Part shown: positions 16,959-26,343 of the stretch, piece after piece
How the letters are laid out: every line of letters begins with the position of its first letter
How positions within the stretch are numbered: position 1 is the stretch's first letter
Source of the DNA: Caballeronia cordobensis
GTDB lineage: Bacteria > Pseudomonadota > Gammaproteobacteria > Burkholderiales > Burkholderiaceae
Assembly: GCF_001544575.2 (NCBI RefSeq)
Contig: NZ_FCNY02000011.1
Span: forward strand, 169,879 to 233,878
DNA: 64,000 bases
Direction: 5' to 3'
Position numbers and translations under genes: made by a program
The notes under the pieces: generated by a model
Databases searched by the model: none
What the model was told of the DNA's origin: nothing
What the model saw: only the letters and a program-made list of their open reading frames with translations

Positions 16959-17347
16959 TTTCTTGTTCCCAAGTGTGGCCTAGTCGTCCATTCGACCGGG
17001 CTCTTTCGGGGGGATGATAAAGGTACTCCTGCACTCGCAGCTCGTGGAAAAGTTCGACCATAGCTGCGCGGTGGCCGACATCAGGTGGAGCGAACGACCG
17101 AGACGCATCAATTTCGGCGATATGTCACCGTCGAGCGAGTGTCGCTTCATGGCCGGACCGGCCACCCCACTCCCGCTGCTGCCATCTATCATTCGTCGCC
17201 CCTCCACGTCATCGCCGTTCCGTCGCCCCCCGGCCGACTCTCGCCTTCATCGCATCGACTCAACCGCCGAGAGTTCAGTGTTCAGCGAACGCAATTCAGA
17301 GCGAAGCGAACCTCGACATTCGGCACATGAACCGCGCGCCGACAACA
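16959..17347. other. 389-bp stretch with no supported gene
   Basis: Short open frames on both strands here lack ribosome-binding sites and recognisable protein motifs. The stretch lies at the right edge of the SIR2-like insert, where base texture returns to that of the chromosome. It may hold the promoter of the 402-residue gene and decayed insertion debris. No integrase, tRNA or direct repeat was seen. Confidence 0.4.
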
Positions 17348-18274
17348 TCACGCACGCGACCGCCCCCGCACAGGCGGCACAACATCCGCAAGCAACTCGT
17401 CATGCAAACCGCGCAGCACATCGACGAACGCCATCGCAAGCCGCTCACGCGGCCGATGCGGCGGAAACAGCAGATACATGGGAAAGCGCGGCGCGGGCAC
17501 GAACGGGCGAATCTCAATACCCGGCCCACGATAATCCCGCGCCACGATGGGATGCGCGAGCGTCACGCCCATGCCGTGCCGCACCATTTCGCAGCACATG
17601 GCGGTGTATTGCGCCTCGATCGCGAGCACGCGCTTCACACCCGCGCGCTGGAACACCTCGTCCATGACCGCGCGCGTGCCGTCGCCGTGACAAAGCGAAA
17701 TGAACGATTCGCCCTCCAGGTCCTCCGGCCGCACGACGCGCTTCGCCGCAAGCCGATGCGTCGCCGGCATCACGCACACGGCGGCCACGGTCGATAGCTG
17801 TTCCACTTCGCAATCCGACGCCTCGCTCACGTACACGGCCACGCCGAGATCGCAGAACTGCGACGCGGTCCAGTGATTCACCGTGCCCGACGTATTCACA
17901 TGCAGCGACACCGTGACTTCCGGAAACAGCTCGACGAAGCGCTTGATCGCATGCGGCACGAGCGTCATGCCCGCCGACGGCATCGCCGCGATACGCAAAC
18001 GCCCGCTGCCGAGATTGCGGATCTGCGCCGCCGCGTTCGCGAGGCCCTGCAGGCCGACGAACGCGCGCTCGACCTCGCGGAAGAACGCGGTGCCCTCGCT
18101 CGTCGGAATCAGGCGCACGCCGCTGCGCTGAAAGAGTTGCAGGCCCGTTTCGCGTTCGAGCTGCGAAATCAGGCGGCTCACGTTGGGCTGCGACGTGAAG
18201 AGCGCCTTGGCCGCCGCGGTCATCGAACCGGACACCATCACCGCGCGGAACGCCTCGATGTGCTTCAGATTCAT
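17348..18274 (-). CDS. LysR family transcriptional regulator (OccR/NocR-like)
   Basis: A 308-residue LysR protein: HTH in MTAAAKALFTSQPNVSRLIS, then an effector domain with GSGRLRIAAMPSAGMTLVPH and a late GVTLAHPIVA. The opening MNLKHIEAFRAVM and the PNVSR recognition helix resemble opine-type LysR regulators. It is divergent from a polyamine-type ABC transporter and FAD-dehydrogenase operon, with an imperfect palindrome in between, so it most likely activates that operon in response to its substrate. Confidence 0.87.
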   Translation of the reverse strand: MNLKHIEAFRAVMVSGSMTAAAKALFTSQPNVSRLISQLERETGLQLFQRSGVRLIPTSEGTAFFREVERAFVGLQGLANAAAQIRNLGSGRLRIAAMPSAGMTLVPHAIKRFVELFPEVTVSLHVNTSGTVNHWTASQFCDLGVAVYVSEASDCEVEQLSTVAAVCVMPATHRLAAKRVVRPEDLEGESFISLCHGDGTRAVMDEVFQRAGVKRVLAIEAQYTAMCCEMVRHGMGVTLAHPIVARDYRGPGIEIRPFVPAPRFPMYLLFPPHRPRERLAMAFVDVLRGLHDELLADVVPPVRGRSRA

Positions 18275-18335
18275 GCGTAGTTTCCCTATTCTGGTTGCGC
18301 CCGATCCATATCATCCCTGCATAGATAGGTATTTT

Positions 18336-18357
18336 ATTCGTATTGGACGATATGAAT
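18336..18357. promoter_or_regulatory. LysR-box candidate upstream of the ABC/FAD dehydrogenase operon
   Basis: ATTCGTAT-N6-ATATGAAT is an inverted repeat with one mismatch between the arms. It sits between the divergent LysR gene (start 18274) and the binding-protein gene (start 18433), where a LysR-type recognition site is expected. Assignment is by position and symmetry. Confidence 0.45.
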
Positions 18358-18432
18358 CGGCGGCGCGACACTGCCTCTCATCGACGGGCAGACGAGCCCG
18401 CGCCCCACGTACCGGAACTGGAGATCATCGTC

Positions 18433-19488
18433 ATGAGAAGCGCGCTGCATCGCCGTTTGTCCGTCCTGTCCCGCACCGCTTTCGCGGGCCTCCTCGCCAG
18501 CGGCGCGCTCGCCGCCCACGCCGAAACGACGCTCTATGTCGCCAACGTCGGCGGCTCGAACGAGCAGCTCTATCGGCAGAAGATCATTCCGCCGTTCGAG
18601 AAGGCACATAACGTGAAGATCGTCTACGTCGCGGGCAATTCGAGCGATACGCTCGCGAAGCTCCAGGCGCAGAAGGGCCATCAGCAGATCAATGTCGCCG
18701 TGATGGACGACGGCCCCATGTATCAGGCGATGCAGTTGAACCTGTGCGCGAAGCTCGACGACGCGCCCATCATGAAAGACGTCTATCCGCTCGCGAAGAT
18801 CGGGCCGGCGGCGGTGGGCGTCGGCATGGTCGCGACGGGCATCGGCTACAACGAGGAAGCGTTCAGGAAGGCCGGCCTGCCGCCGCCCGATTCGTGGAAG
18901 GTGCTCGCCGACAAGCGCATCAAGGGCAAGCTCGGCGTGCCGCCGATCACCAACACCTACGGCCTGCATACGCTCGTGATGCTCGCGCGGCTTTCCGGCG
19001 GCGGCGAGAAGAACATCGATCCGGGCTTCACGGAAATGACCAAGCAGGTCGCGCCCAACGTGCTCTCGTGGGCGCCCACGCCCGGCGAGATGGATGGCCA
19101 GATGCAGTCCGGCGACGTGATCCTCGCGCCTTACGGCAGCGGCCGCGCGGTGGCGCTGCAAAACACCGGCTTTCCGCTCAAGTTCGTCTATCCGAAGGAA
19201 GGCGCGGTCGCGCTGCAAGTGGCGGCGTGCGCCATCGCGGAGAACGCGCAGCCCGCCCTGTCGCAGCAGTTCGTGCAATACCTGCTGACGCCCGAAGTGC
19301 AGACGTTGCAAGCGCAGAACATCGGTCTCGGCCCGGTCAACAAGACGGTCAAGCTCACGCCCGAAGTCGCCGCGCGCGTGCCCTACGGCCCCGAGCAGAT
19401 CGGCAAGCTCACCGCGATGGACTGGACCACGATCAACCAGCATCGCACCGAATGGACGGAGCGCTGGAACCGTTCGGTCGAACGCTAA
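18433..19488 (+). CDS. ABC transporter substrate-binding protein (spermidine/putrescine type)
   Basis: A 351-residue periplasmic protein starting with a signal peptide (MRSALHRR basic region, hydrophobic core, then AAHAET as the likely cleavage site). The mature part has the PotD-like two-lobe fold with TLYVANVGGSNEQLYRQKI, IGYNEEAFRKAGLP and QVAACAIAENA. ATG 18433 has GGAG upstream, although the frame is open further. It is the first gene of an operon with an ATPase, two permeases and four oxidoreductase subunits; the ligand is probably an amino acid, opine or betaine-like amine. Confidence 0.87.
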   Translation: MRSALHRRLSVLSRTAFAGLLASGALAAHAETTLYVANVGGSNEQLYRQKIIPPFEKAHNVKIVYVAGNSSDTLAKLQAQKGHQQINVAVMDDGPMYQAMQLNLCAKLDDAPIMKDVYPLAKIGPAAVGVGMVATGIGYNEEAFRKAGLPPPDSWKVLADKRIKGKLGVPPITNTYGLHTLVMLARLSGGGEKNIDPGFTEMTKQVAPNVLSWAPTPGEMDGQMQSGDVILAPYGSGRAVALQNTGFPLKFVYPKEGAVALQVAACAIAENAQPALSQQFVQYLLTPEVQTLQAQNIGLGPVNKTVKLTPEVAARVPYGPEQIGKLTAMDWTTINQHRTEWTERWNRSVER

Positions 19489-19513
19489 GTCGATGTGACG
19501 AGGGAGAACGCGC

Positions 19514-20593
19514 ATGGCTTTCCTGACACTGCAAGGCATATCGAAACGCTACGGCGATTTCACGGCGATCGAGTCGCTCGATCTGTCGGTCGAGCGCGGC
19601 GAGCTGCTGTCGCTGCTCGGTCCGTCGGGCTGCGGCAAGACGACGACGTTGCAAATGGTCGCCGGCTTCGTCACGCCGACGACCGGCCGCATCCTGCTCG
19701 ATGGCCGCGACATCACGAATGAACGCCCGGAAAAGCGCGGCATCGGCGTGGTGTTTCAAAGCTATGCGCTCTTTCCGCACATGACGGTGGCGGGCAACGT
19801 CGGCTTCGGGCTGGAAATGCGCAAGGTGAAGCGCAAGGAGCGCGAGGCGCGCGTCGAAGAGGCGCTCGCGCTCGTGCGGCTCAGAGGGCTCGGGCATCGC
19901 TATCCGAAGGAACTGTCGGGCGGGCAGCGGCAGCGCGTGGCGATCGCGCGCGCCATTGCGATGCAGCCCGAACTGCTGCTGCTCGACGAGCCGATGTCGA
20001 ACCTCGACGCCAAGCTGCGCGAAGAGATGCACATCGAATTGCGCGCGATCCAGAAGCGCCTCGGCATCACGACGATTCTCGTCACGCACGACCAGGTCGA
20101 AGCGATGACGATGAGCGACCGCATCGCGGTGATGCATCGCGGCGCGATCTCGCAACTCTCGACGCCCTACGACGCCTACGAGCGCCCGGCCACGCCGTTC
20201 GCCTCCACGTTCCTCGGGCGCACCAATGCGTTCGCGGGCGAAGTGCTGCAGCGTAACCCGCGCTGCGCGATCGTCGATGTCGCGGGCACGACGCTGCATG
20301 TGCCGCACGAAGGCCGTGAGGTCGACGGCGCGGTGAACGTCTACATTCGCCCGGAGAAAGTGCATCTCGCCAATGGCGACGCGCGCATCAAAGGCCGCAT
20401 CTCGACGCGCGTGTTCGTCGGCAATCAATGGCTGCTCGAAGTGGAAACGGGGCTCGGCAAGCTGCGCGTCGCGCAGCCGAATCACGGCGCGCCGCCGCCC
20501 GCGGAAGGCGACGAAGTGGGCCTCGCCTGGACCGACGACGACCTGCGCGTGCTCACGCAAGACCTTCGGGAGAACGCGAATGGCCACGCTTGA
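19514..20593 (+). CDS. ABC transporter ATP-binding protein (PotA type)
   Basis: A 359-residue importer ATPase: Walker A GPSGCGKTT, Q-loop VVFQSYALFPHMTV, signature LSGGQRQRVAIARAI, Walker B LLLLDEPMSNLD, switch His in LVTHDQ, followed by a C-terminal TOBE-like region (residues ~270-355) with NVYIRPEKVHL. It drives uptake with the next two genes and overlaps the first permease gene by 14 bases. Confidence 0.93.
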   Translation: MAFLTLQGISKRYGDFTAIESLDLSVERGELLSLLGPSGCGKTTTLQMVAGFVTPTTGRILLDGRDITNERPEKRGIGVVFQSYALFPHMTVAGNVGFGLEMRKVKRKEREARVEEALALVRLRGLGHRYPKELSGGQRQRVAIARAIAMQPELLLLDEPMSNLDAKLREEMHIELRAIQKRLGITTILVTHDQVEAMTMSDRIAVMHRGAISQLSTPYDAYERPATPFASTFLGRTNAFAGEVLQRNPRCAIVDVAGTTLHVPHEGREVDGAVNVYIRPEKVHLANGDARIKGRISTRVFVGNQWLLEVETGLGKLRVAQPNHGAPPPAEGDEVGLAWTDDDLRVLTQDLRENANGHA

Positions 20594-21452
20594 CGACGCC
20601 CGTCCCGGCGCGGCGCCGTGGCTGCTGTCGGGGCCGGCGCTGCTGCTGTTCATCGGCCTGTTGCTGGTGCCGCTGCTGCTCACGCTGCTCCTTTCGTTCC
20701 GCGTGTTCAGCGACACGGCCGGCGTCACGGCGGCCTATACGCTTGGCAACTACTGGGAAGTCGTTAGCGATCCTTATTACGGCGCGATCTTTCTGCGCAC
20801 CGCCGGCCTCGCCTTCGCCGTCACGCTGCTCTCGATTCTGCTCGGCGTGCCGGAAACCATCGTGCTCGCGCGCATGAAAAAGCCGTGGCAATCGCTGTGT
20901 CTTCTGATCGTGCTCGGGCCGCTGCTCATTTCGGTGGTCGTGCGCACGCTCGGCTGGCAGATCCTGCTCGGCAACAACGGCGTGCTCAACAACGTATTGC
21001 AGGCGCTGCACATCACGGACGAACCGATCCGCTTCGTCTTCACGATGACGGGCGTCGTCATTGCGCTGACGCACGTTCTCGTGCCGTTCATGGTGATGTC
21101 CGTCTGGGCCACGATGCAAAAGCTCGACCCGCAAGTGGAATGGGCCGGCCGCTCGCTCGGCGGCTCGCCCTTCGCGGTGTTTCGCCGCGTGGTGCTGCCG
21201 CAGATCATGCCGGGCGTGCTGTCGGGGTCGATCATCGTGTTCGCGTTGTCGGCTTCCGCGTTCGCCACGCCCGCGCTCATCGGCGGACGGCGTCTGAAAG
21301 TGGTCGCGACCGCCGCCTACGACGAATTTCTCGGCACGCTCAACTGGCCGCTCGGCGCGAGCATCGCGGTGCTGCTCCTGATCGCGAACGTCGCGATCGT
21401 GATGGGTTGCAGCCGCCTCGCCGAACGCCGCTTCCGGCATATCTTCGACTGA
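20580..21452 (+). CDS. ABC transporter permease (PotB type)
   Basis: A 290-residue inner-membrane protein with six predicted spans; the cytoplasmic EAA-like loop is seen at EWAGRSLGGSPFAVFRRVVL. ATG 20580 lies inside the end of the ATPase gene and is preceded by GGGAG, which favours coupled translation. It forms the channel with the next permease. Confidence 0.9.
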   Translation: MATLDDARPGAAPWLLSGPALLLFIGLLLVPLLLTLLLSFRVFSDTAGVTAAYTLGNYWEVVSDPYYGAIFLRTAGLAFAVTLLSILLGVPETIVLARMKKPWQSLCLLIVLGPLLISVVVRTLGWQILLGNNGVLNNVLQALHITDEPIRFVFTMTGVVIALTHVLVPFMVMSVWATMQKLDPQVEWAGRSLGGSPFAVFRRVVLPQIMPGVLSGSIIVFALSASAFATPALIGGRRLKVVATAAYDEFLGTLNWPLGASIAVLLLIANVAIVMGCSRLAERRFRHIFD

Positions 21453-21468
21453 GCGGAGAACCCACATC

Positions 21469-22266
21469 ATGAAAGAAAACGGCTGGCTCGGGCTCACTTT
21501 CAACGCACTGTTCCTGACGTTCATCCTCGCGCCGCTCGTCGTCGTGATGCTCGTCGCGTTCACCGACAAAGGCTTCATTTCGATGCCCTTCGATGGCGCG
21601 TCGTTCCGCTGGTTCCACGCGATCATCGAGAACGGCGACATCGTCTCGGCGTTCTGGCTGTCGATCCGGCTCGCCTTCGCGGCGGCAACCATCGGCGTGC
21701 TGCTTGCGGTGCCCGCCGCGCTCGCGATCGCGCGCTATCGCTTTCCGGGCCGCGCCGCGCTCACGAGCTTCTTCCTCTCGCCGATGATGATTCCCGCCGT
21801 CGTGCTCGGCATCGCGTTCCTGCGCTTCCTGTCGCTCTTGCATCTGTCGGGATCGTTCTGGTCGCTCGTCGCCGCGCACGTGATCATCGTGCTGCCGTAT
21901 GCATTGCGACTCGCGCTGTCGTCGGCCATCGGGCTGGATCGCGATGCCGAGCGCGCGGCGCTTTCGTGCGGCGCGAGCCGCTTCACCGCGTTTCGCCGCG
22001 TCGTGCTGCCGATGATCCGAACAGGCGTCGCGGGCGGCTGGGTGCTCTCGTTCATCCAGAGCTTCGACGAGCTGACGATGACCATCTTCGTCGCGACGCC
22101 CGGCACCACGACGCTGCCGGTCGCCATGTACAACCAGATCGCGCAGACCATCGATCCGCTGGTCGCGTCCGTCTCGGCGGTGCTGATCGTCGGCACGGTT
22201 CTGCTGATGATCCTGCTCGACCGCATGGTCGGACTGGATCGCATTCTGATCGGAGAAGCCCGATGA
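21469..22266 (+). CDS. ABC transporter permease (PotC type)
   Basis: A 265-residue permease with six spans and the EAA loop AERAALSCGASRFTAFRRVV. It completes the importer and overlaps the following oxidoreductase by four bases (ATGA), which links transport and oxidation of the same compound. Confidence 0.9.
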   Translation: MKENGWLGLTFNALFLTFILAPLVVVMLVAFTDKGFISMPFDGASFRWFHAIIENGDIVSAFWLSIRLAFAAATIGVLLAVPAALAIARYRFPGRAALTSFFLSPMMIPAVVLGIAFLRFLSLLHLSGSFWSLVAAHVIIVLPYALRLALSSAIGLDRDAERAALSCGASRFTAFRRVVLPMIRTGVAGGWVLSFIQSFDELTMTIFVATPGTTTLPVAMYNQIAQTIDPLVASVSAVLIVGTVLLMILLDRMVGLDRILIGEAR

Positions 22267-23390
22267 CATTTTCAAGCCCCGACGTATTGGTTCTCGGCGG
22301 CGGCCTCGTCGGTTCCGCCGTGGCCTACGGACTCGCCCGCGAAGGCGCGCGCGTGACCGTGCTCGACGAGGACGACGGCGGCTTTCGCGCCTCGCGCGGC
22401 AACTTCGGCCTCGTGTGGATACAGGGCAAGGGCTACGGCCTGTCGCCTTATGCAACGTGGTCGCGCAGTTCGGCCACGCGCTGGCCCGGTTTCGCCGATG
22501 CGCTCCTGAGCGAAACGGGCATCGACGTCGCGTTGCGTCAGCCGGGCGGTTTCCAGTTCTGCTTCGACGACGACGAACTCGCCGAGCGCAGCAAGCGCCT
22601 CTCGACGCTGCAGGCCGAACTCGGCGACTACCCGTTCCAGATGCTCGATCTGAAGGAACTGCGCGAGCGCATTCCGCAGGTTGGACCGTCGGTCGTCGGC
22701 GCGAGCTACACGCCGATGGACGGCCACGTCAATCCGCTCAAGCTGCTGCGTGCGCTGCACGTCGCGATGCAGGCGCGCGGCGTGAAGCTCGTCTCGGCGG
22801 AGCGCGCGCAACGCATCGTGCCGGACGCGAACGGCTTCACGGTGCACGGCAAGCACGCGACGTATCGCGCGTCGAAAGTCGTACTCGCGGCGGGCCTCGG
22901 CAATCGCACGCTCGCGCCGTTCGTCGGGCTGAACGCGCCTGTCGCGCCGAATCGCGGGCAAGTGCTGATCAGCGAGCGCGTCGCGCCGTTTCTCCACTAT
23001 CCGACGCTCAACGTGCGCCAGACCGACGAAGGCACCGTGCAGTTCGGCGATTCGATGGAAGAAGTCGGCTTCGACGATTTCACCACGACGCACGTGCTCG
23101 CCGACATCGCGCGGCGCGGCGTGCGCGCCTTTCCGATGTTGAAGCACGTACGGCTCGTGCGCATGTGGGCCGCGCTGCGCGTCTACAGCCCCGACGGCTT
23201 TCCGATCTACGACGCGTCGCACGCGCATCCGGGCGCGTTCGTCGTCACCTGCCATAGCGGCGTGACGCTCGCCGCCGCGCATGCGCTGCGCGTCGCGCCG
23301 TGGATTCTGGGCGCGCCGATGCCCGCCGAACTGCCGAACTTCTCCGCGCGCCGTTTCGAGACCGCACGAGAACTGACTCCCGCACATTGA
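22263..23390 (+). CDS. FAD-dependent amine/D-amino acid oxidoreductase (DAO family), first copy
   Basis: A 375-residue DAO-family flavoprotein: Rossmann motif VLGGGLVGSAVAYGLAREG at residues ~9-27, then the ADP-ribose acidic end VTVLDED, and a C-terminal region VVTCHSGVTLAAAH. Members oxidise amines or D-amino acids to imines. It is the first of two DAO paralogues in this operon and is directly coupled to the permease gene. In opine oxidase and D-hydroxyproline dehydrogenase (OoxAB, HcnABC-like) such a subunit works with a 2Fe-2S protein and a second flavoprotein; both follow here. Confidence 0.86.
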   Translation: MTFSSPDVLVLGGGLVGSAVAYGLAREGARVTVLDEDDGGFRASRGNFGLVWIQGKGYGLSPYATWSRSSATRWPGFADALLSETGIDVALRQPGGFQFCFDDDELAERSKRLSTLQAELGDYPFQMLDLKELRERIPQVGPSVVGASYTPMDGHVNPLKLLRALHVAMQARGVKLVSAERAQRIVPDANGFTVHGKHATYRASKVVLAAGLGNRTLAPFVGLNAPVAPNRGQVLISERVAPFLHYPTLNVRQTDEGTVQFGDSMEEVGFDDFTTTHVLADIARRGVRAFPMLKHVRLVRMWAALRVYSPDGFPIYDASHAHPGAFVVTCHSGVTLAAAHALRVAPWILGAPMPAELPNFSARRFETARELTPAH

Positions 23391-23397
23391 GCCCGCC

Positions 23398-23757
23398 ATG
23401 ACAGTCCAATCGAATCACACGCTATTCAAGCCCTTGAACGGCGCAGACGCCGGCCCTATCGACATCTGGTTCAACGACGCGCCGCTCACCGTACCCGCGG
23501 GCCGCTCGGTCGCGGCGGCGCTCTTCGCGGCGGGCGTGTCGCGCTTTCGTGCGACGCCCGTCTCCGGCGCACCGCGCGCGCCCTATTGCATGATGGGCGC
23601 GTGCTTCGAATGCCTCGTCGAGATCGACGGCGTGCCGAGCCGCCAGAGCTGCATGGTCGAAGTGAAAGCCGGCATGCGCGTGCGCTCGCAGGAAGGCGCG
23701 CGCGATCTGCCGCCCGCCAATGTCGATGCCTCGCTGGAGAATGCGCATGGCCGCTGA
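23398..23757 (+). CDS. (2Fe-2S)-binding subunit of an opine/hydroxyproline-type dehydrogenase
   Basis: A 119-residue ferredoxin-like protein. Cysteines in YCMMGACFECLVEIDG and the later SCMV give the plant-type 2Fe-2S pattern of HcnA/SoxA-N-like subunits. It should pass electrons between the flavin subunits. It begins seven bases after the DAO gene and overlaps the next flavoprotein by 11 bases, so the three are a stoichiometric set. Confidence 0.87.
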   Translation: MTVQSNHTLFKPLNGADAGPIDIWFNDAPLTVPAGRSVAAALFAAGVSRFRATPVSGAPRAPYCMMGACFECLVEIDGVPSRQSCMVEVKAGMRVRSQEGARDLPPANVDASLENAHGR

Positions 23758-25153
23758 TTTCGATTCCGTTTCCGTCGATGTGGTGGTGGTCGGCGCAGGT
23801 CCCGCCGGCATGAGCGCGGCCACGCGCGCCGCGCGCGCGGGCCTCTCCACCGTGCTCATCGACGAGCAGGACGCCGTGGGCGGGCAGATTTATCGCGCGA
23901 TCGGGAAAGCGGACGCGCGCCGCAAGGAGATTCTCGGGCCGGACTACGCGGCGGGCGCATCGATCGCCGCGGCGTTTGCCGCCTCGGGCGCGCGGCATGT
24001 GACGAATGCGAGCGTGTGGCAGGTCACGCGCGAGCGCGGCGTCAACTATCTGAAGGACGGCAAGATCGGCGCGTTCGATGCGAAGCGCGTGATTCTCGCG
24101 AGCGGCGCGCTCGAACGTCCGTTTCCGATTCCGGGCTGGACGCTGCCGGGCGTGCTGACGGCGGGCGCGGCGCAAATCCTTCTGAAGAGCGCGGGTGAAG
24201 TGCCCGCCGCGCCGCCGGTGCTCGCGGGGTGCGGGCCGCTGCTCTATCTGCTCGGCTGGCAATACGTGCGCGCGGGCGTGCCGATCCGCGCGCTCGTCGA
24301 TACGACGCGTCACGAAGACCGCTGGCGCGCGAAGCGTCACATGCTGTCGGCGCTGCGCGCGTGGCCGTTTCTGTCGAAGGGTCTGCAACTGATCCGCACG
24401 CTGCGCGAAGCGGGCGTGCCGATCTTCGAGGCCGCCGACGATCTGCGCGTGGAGTCGCGCACCGGCACGGATCACGTCGAGCGCGCAGCGGCGCTGAGCT
24501 TTCGGACACAAGGCGTCGCGCATCGCGTCGAAGCGGACGTGATTCTGCTGCATCAGGGCGTCGTGCCGAATACGCAGTTCACGCAGGCTTTGCGTGCGTC
24601 GCACCGCTGGGACGATGCGCAACTGTGCTTCACGCCGCAAACCGATGCGTGGGGTGAGCTGGACGTGCCCGGCATTTTCATCGCGGGCGACGGCGCGGGT
24701 ATCGGCGGCGCGCAGGCCGCGGCCTTGCAGGGCACGCTCGCGGGACTGGCCGCGGCAACGCAACTCGGCGCGATCGACCGAACCGCGCGCGACGCCGAAG
24801 CCGTTGCGCTGCGCCGCGCGCTCGCTGGCGTCATGCGCATCCGGCCGTTTCTCGACAGCCTGTATCGTCCGCGCGCGATCAATCGCATTCCGGGCGACGA
24901 GACCATCGTGTGCCGCTGCGAGGAAGTCACGGCGGGCGAATTGCGCAAGTTCGTCGAACTGGGCTGCGTCGGGCCGAATCAGGCGAAGTCGTTCGGGCGC
25001 TGCGGCATGGGTCCGTGCCAGGGGCGCATGTGCGGTCTCACGGTGACGGAAGTCATCGCCGATGCACGCCGCGTCTCGCCCGCCGAAGTCGGCTATTACC
25101 GCATTCGTCCGCCGATCAAGCCGCTCACGCTCGGAGAACTCGCCGGTGAATGA
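23747..25153 (+). CDS. FAD/NAD(P)-binding subunit with BFD-like 2Fe-2S domain (OoxA/HcnB-like)
   Basis: A 468-residue protein. The N-terminal FAD site VVVVGAGPAGMSAATRAARAG is followed by PYR-redox core elements (GALERPFPIPGW, IFIAGDGAGIGGAQAAALQG), and the C-terminus carries a BFD-like cluster region with CRCEEVT and CGMGPCQGRMC. This is the layout of opine oxidase subunit A and of hydrogen cyanide synthase HcnB. ATG 23747 is seven bases after GGAG and lies inside the ferredoxin gene. It is coupled to the next DAO gene by an eight-base overlap. Confidence 0.9.
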   Translation: MAADFDSVSVDVVVVGAGPAGMSAATRAARAGLSTVLIDEQDAVGGQIYRAIGKADARRKEILGPDYAAGASIAAAFAASGARHVTNASVWQVTRERGVNYLKDGKIGAFDAKRVILASGALERPFPIPGWTLPGVLTAGAAQILLKSAGEVPAAPPVLAGCGPLLYLLGWQYVRAGVPIRALVDTTRHEDRWRAKRHMLSALRAWPFLSKGLQLIRTLREAGVPIFEAADDLRVESRTGTDHVERAAALSFRTQGVAHRVEADVILLHQGVVPNTQFTQALRASHRWDDAQLCFTPQTDAWGELDVPGIFIAGDGAGIGGAQAAALQGTLAGLAAATQLGAIDRTARDAEAVALRRALAGVMRIRPFLDSLYRPRAINRIPGDETIVCRCEEVTAGELRKFVELGCVGPNQAKSFGRCGMGPCQGRMCGLTVTEVIADARRVSPAEVGYYRIRPPIKPLTLGELAGE

Positions 25154-26318
25154 TGCACGCGAAGCGCAGGAAGCCGATGTGCTCGTCGTCGGCGGCGGGC
25201 TGCACGGCACGTCGAGCGCGTTTCATCTGGCGCGGCGCGGCGTCAAGGTCGTCGTGCTCGAAGCCGATTACGTCGCGCGGCATTCGTCGGGCGTGAATGC
25301 GGGCGGCGTGCGCACGCTCGGGCGTCCGCTTCCGGAGATTCCGCTTGCGCTGATGTCGCGTGAAATCTGGCACGGCATGCGCGAGATCATCGGCGAGGAT
25401 GGCGGCTTCGTGCCTTCGGGCCAGTTGAAGATCGCCGAAACCGACGACGAACTCGACGCCTGCCGCGAGCGCGTCGCGCTGCTCGAAGCGCACGGCTTCA
25501 CGCACGAGAAAGTGATCGACCGCGAGACCGTGCTCGAACTCGAACCGGCGCTCGCGCGGCATGTGACGGGCGGCATCTGGGTCGAACGCGATGGCTACGC
25601 GCTGCCGTACCGGACGACGACCGCCTTCCGGCTCGCCGCGCAAAAGCTCGGCGCGCGCTTTCTGGAAGGCACGCCGGTGCAGCGCATCGAACAGCGCGGC
25701 ACGCGCTGGTTCGCGACCACGCCGCGCGGCACGTTCAGCGCGAAACAGTTGCTCGTCACGGCGGGCGCGTGGTCCGGCGAACTCGCGAAACAGGTGGGCG
25801 AGCCGGTGCCGGTTCATCCCGAAGGCTTGATGCTGATGGTCACGCATCGCGTCGCGCCGTTTTGCCGCGCGACGCTCGGCGCAACGGGCCGGCCGCTTTC
25901 GTTCAAGCAGTTCGACAACGGCACGGTGGTGATCGGCGGCAAGCTGATCGGCATTGCGGATCTCGCGAACCGGCATGGCGAAGTGGATTTCGTGCGGCTC
26001 GTGAAGAGCGCGCGCACCGTCACGGATCTCTTTCCGCATCTGCGTCATCTCGGCGTGAATCGCGCGTGGGCGGGCGTCGAGGCGTTCACCGAAGATGAAT
26101 TGCCGGTGATTTCCGCGAGCCGCAAGGCCTCGGATCTGTATTACTCGTTCGGCTATTGCGGCAGCGGCTTTCAGCTCGGGCCGGGCTGCGGCAAGCTCGT
26201 GTCGGAGCTGATGCTCGACGGCGCGCCGACCCTTTCACTCGATGTGTTCGCCATCGACCGCTTTTCCCGCGATGCGGTTTCGGCCGATGGCGGCGCGTCG
26301 CAACTGATTGCGCATTGA
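25146..26318 (+). CDS. FAD-dependent amine/D-amino acid oxidoreductase (DAO family), second copy
   Basis: A 390-residue DAO-family flavoprotein starting at GTG 25146 within the end of the previous gene. It has VLVVGGGLHGTSSAFHLARRG as FAD site, HSSGVNAGGVRTLGR near the flavin, and YYSFGYCGSGFQLGPGCG at the C-terminal FAD contact. It is distinct from the first copy at 22263. Either the complex uses two catalytic subunits or the operon handles two steps or two substrates. Confidence 0.86.
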   Translation: MNDAREAQEADVLVVGGGLHGTSSAFHLARRGVKVVVLEADYVARHSSGVNAGGVRTLGRPLPEIPLALMSREIWHGMREIIGEDGGFVPSGQLKIAETDDELDACRERVALLEAHGFTHEKVIDRETVLELEPALARHVTGGIWVERDGYALPYRTTTAFRLAAQKLGARFLEGTPVQRIEQRGTRWFATTPRGTFSAKQLLVTAGAWSGELAKQVGEPVPVHPEGLMLMVTHRVAPFCRATLGATGRPLSFKQFDNGTVVIGGKLIGIADLANRHGEVDFVRLVKSARTVTDLFPHLRHLGVNRAWAGVEAFTEDELPVISASRKASDLYYSFGYCGSGFQLGPGCGKLVSELMLDGAPTLSLDVFAIDRFSRDAVSADGGASQLIAH

Positions 26319-26343
26319 GCGCATTTTTAACGGAGAGAATGGC

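Noticed and set aside
16980..17207. 75-codon minus-strand frame at the edge of the SIR2-like insert
   Set aside because: No ribosome-binding site, no motif, and mixed composition; it may be debris of an inserted gene but I cannot support a call.
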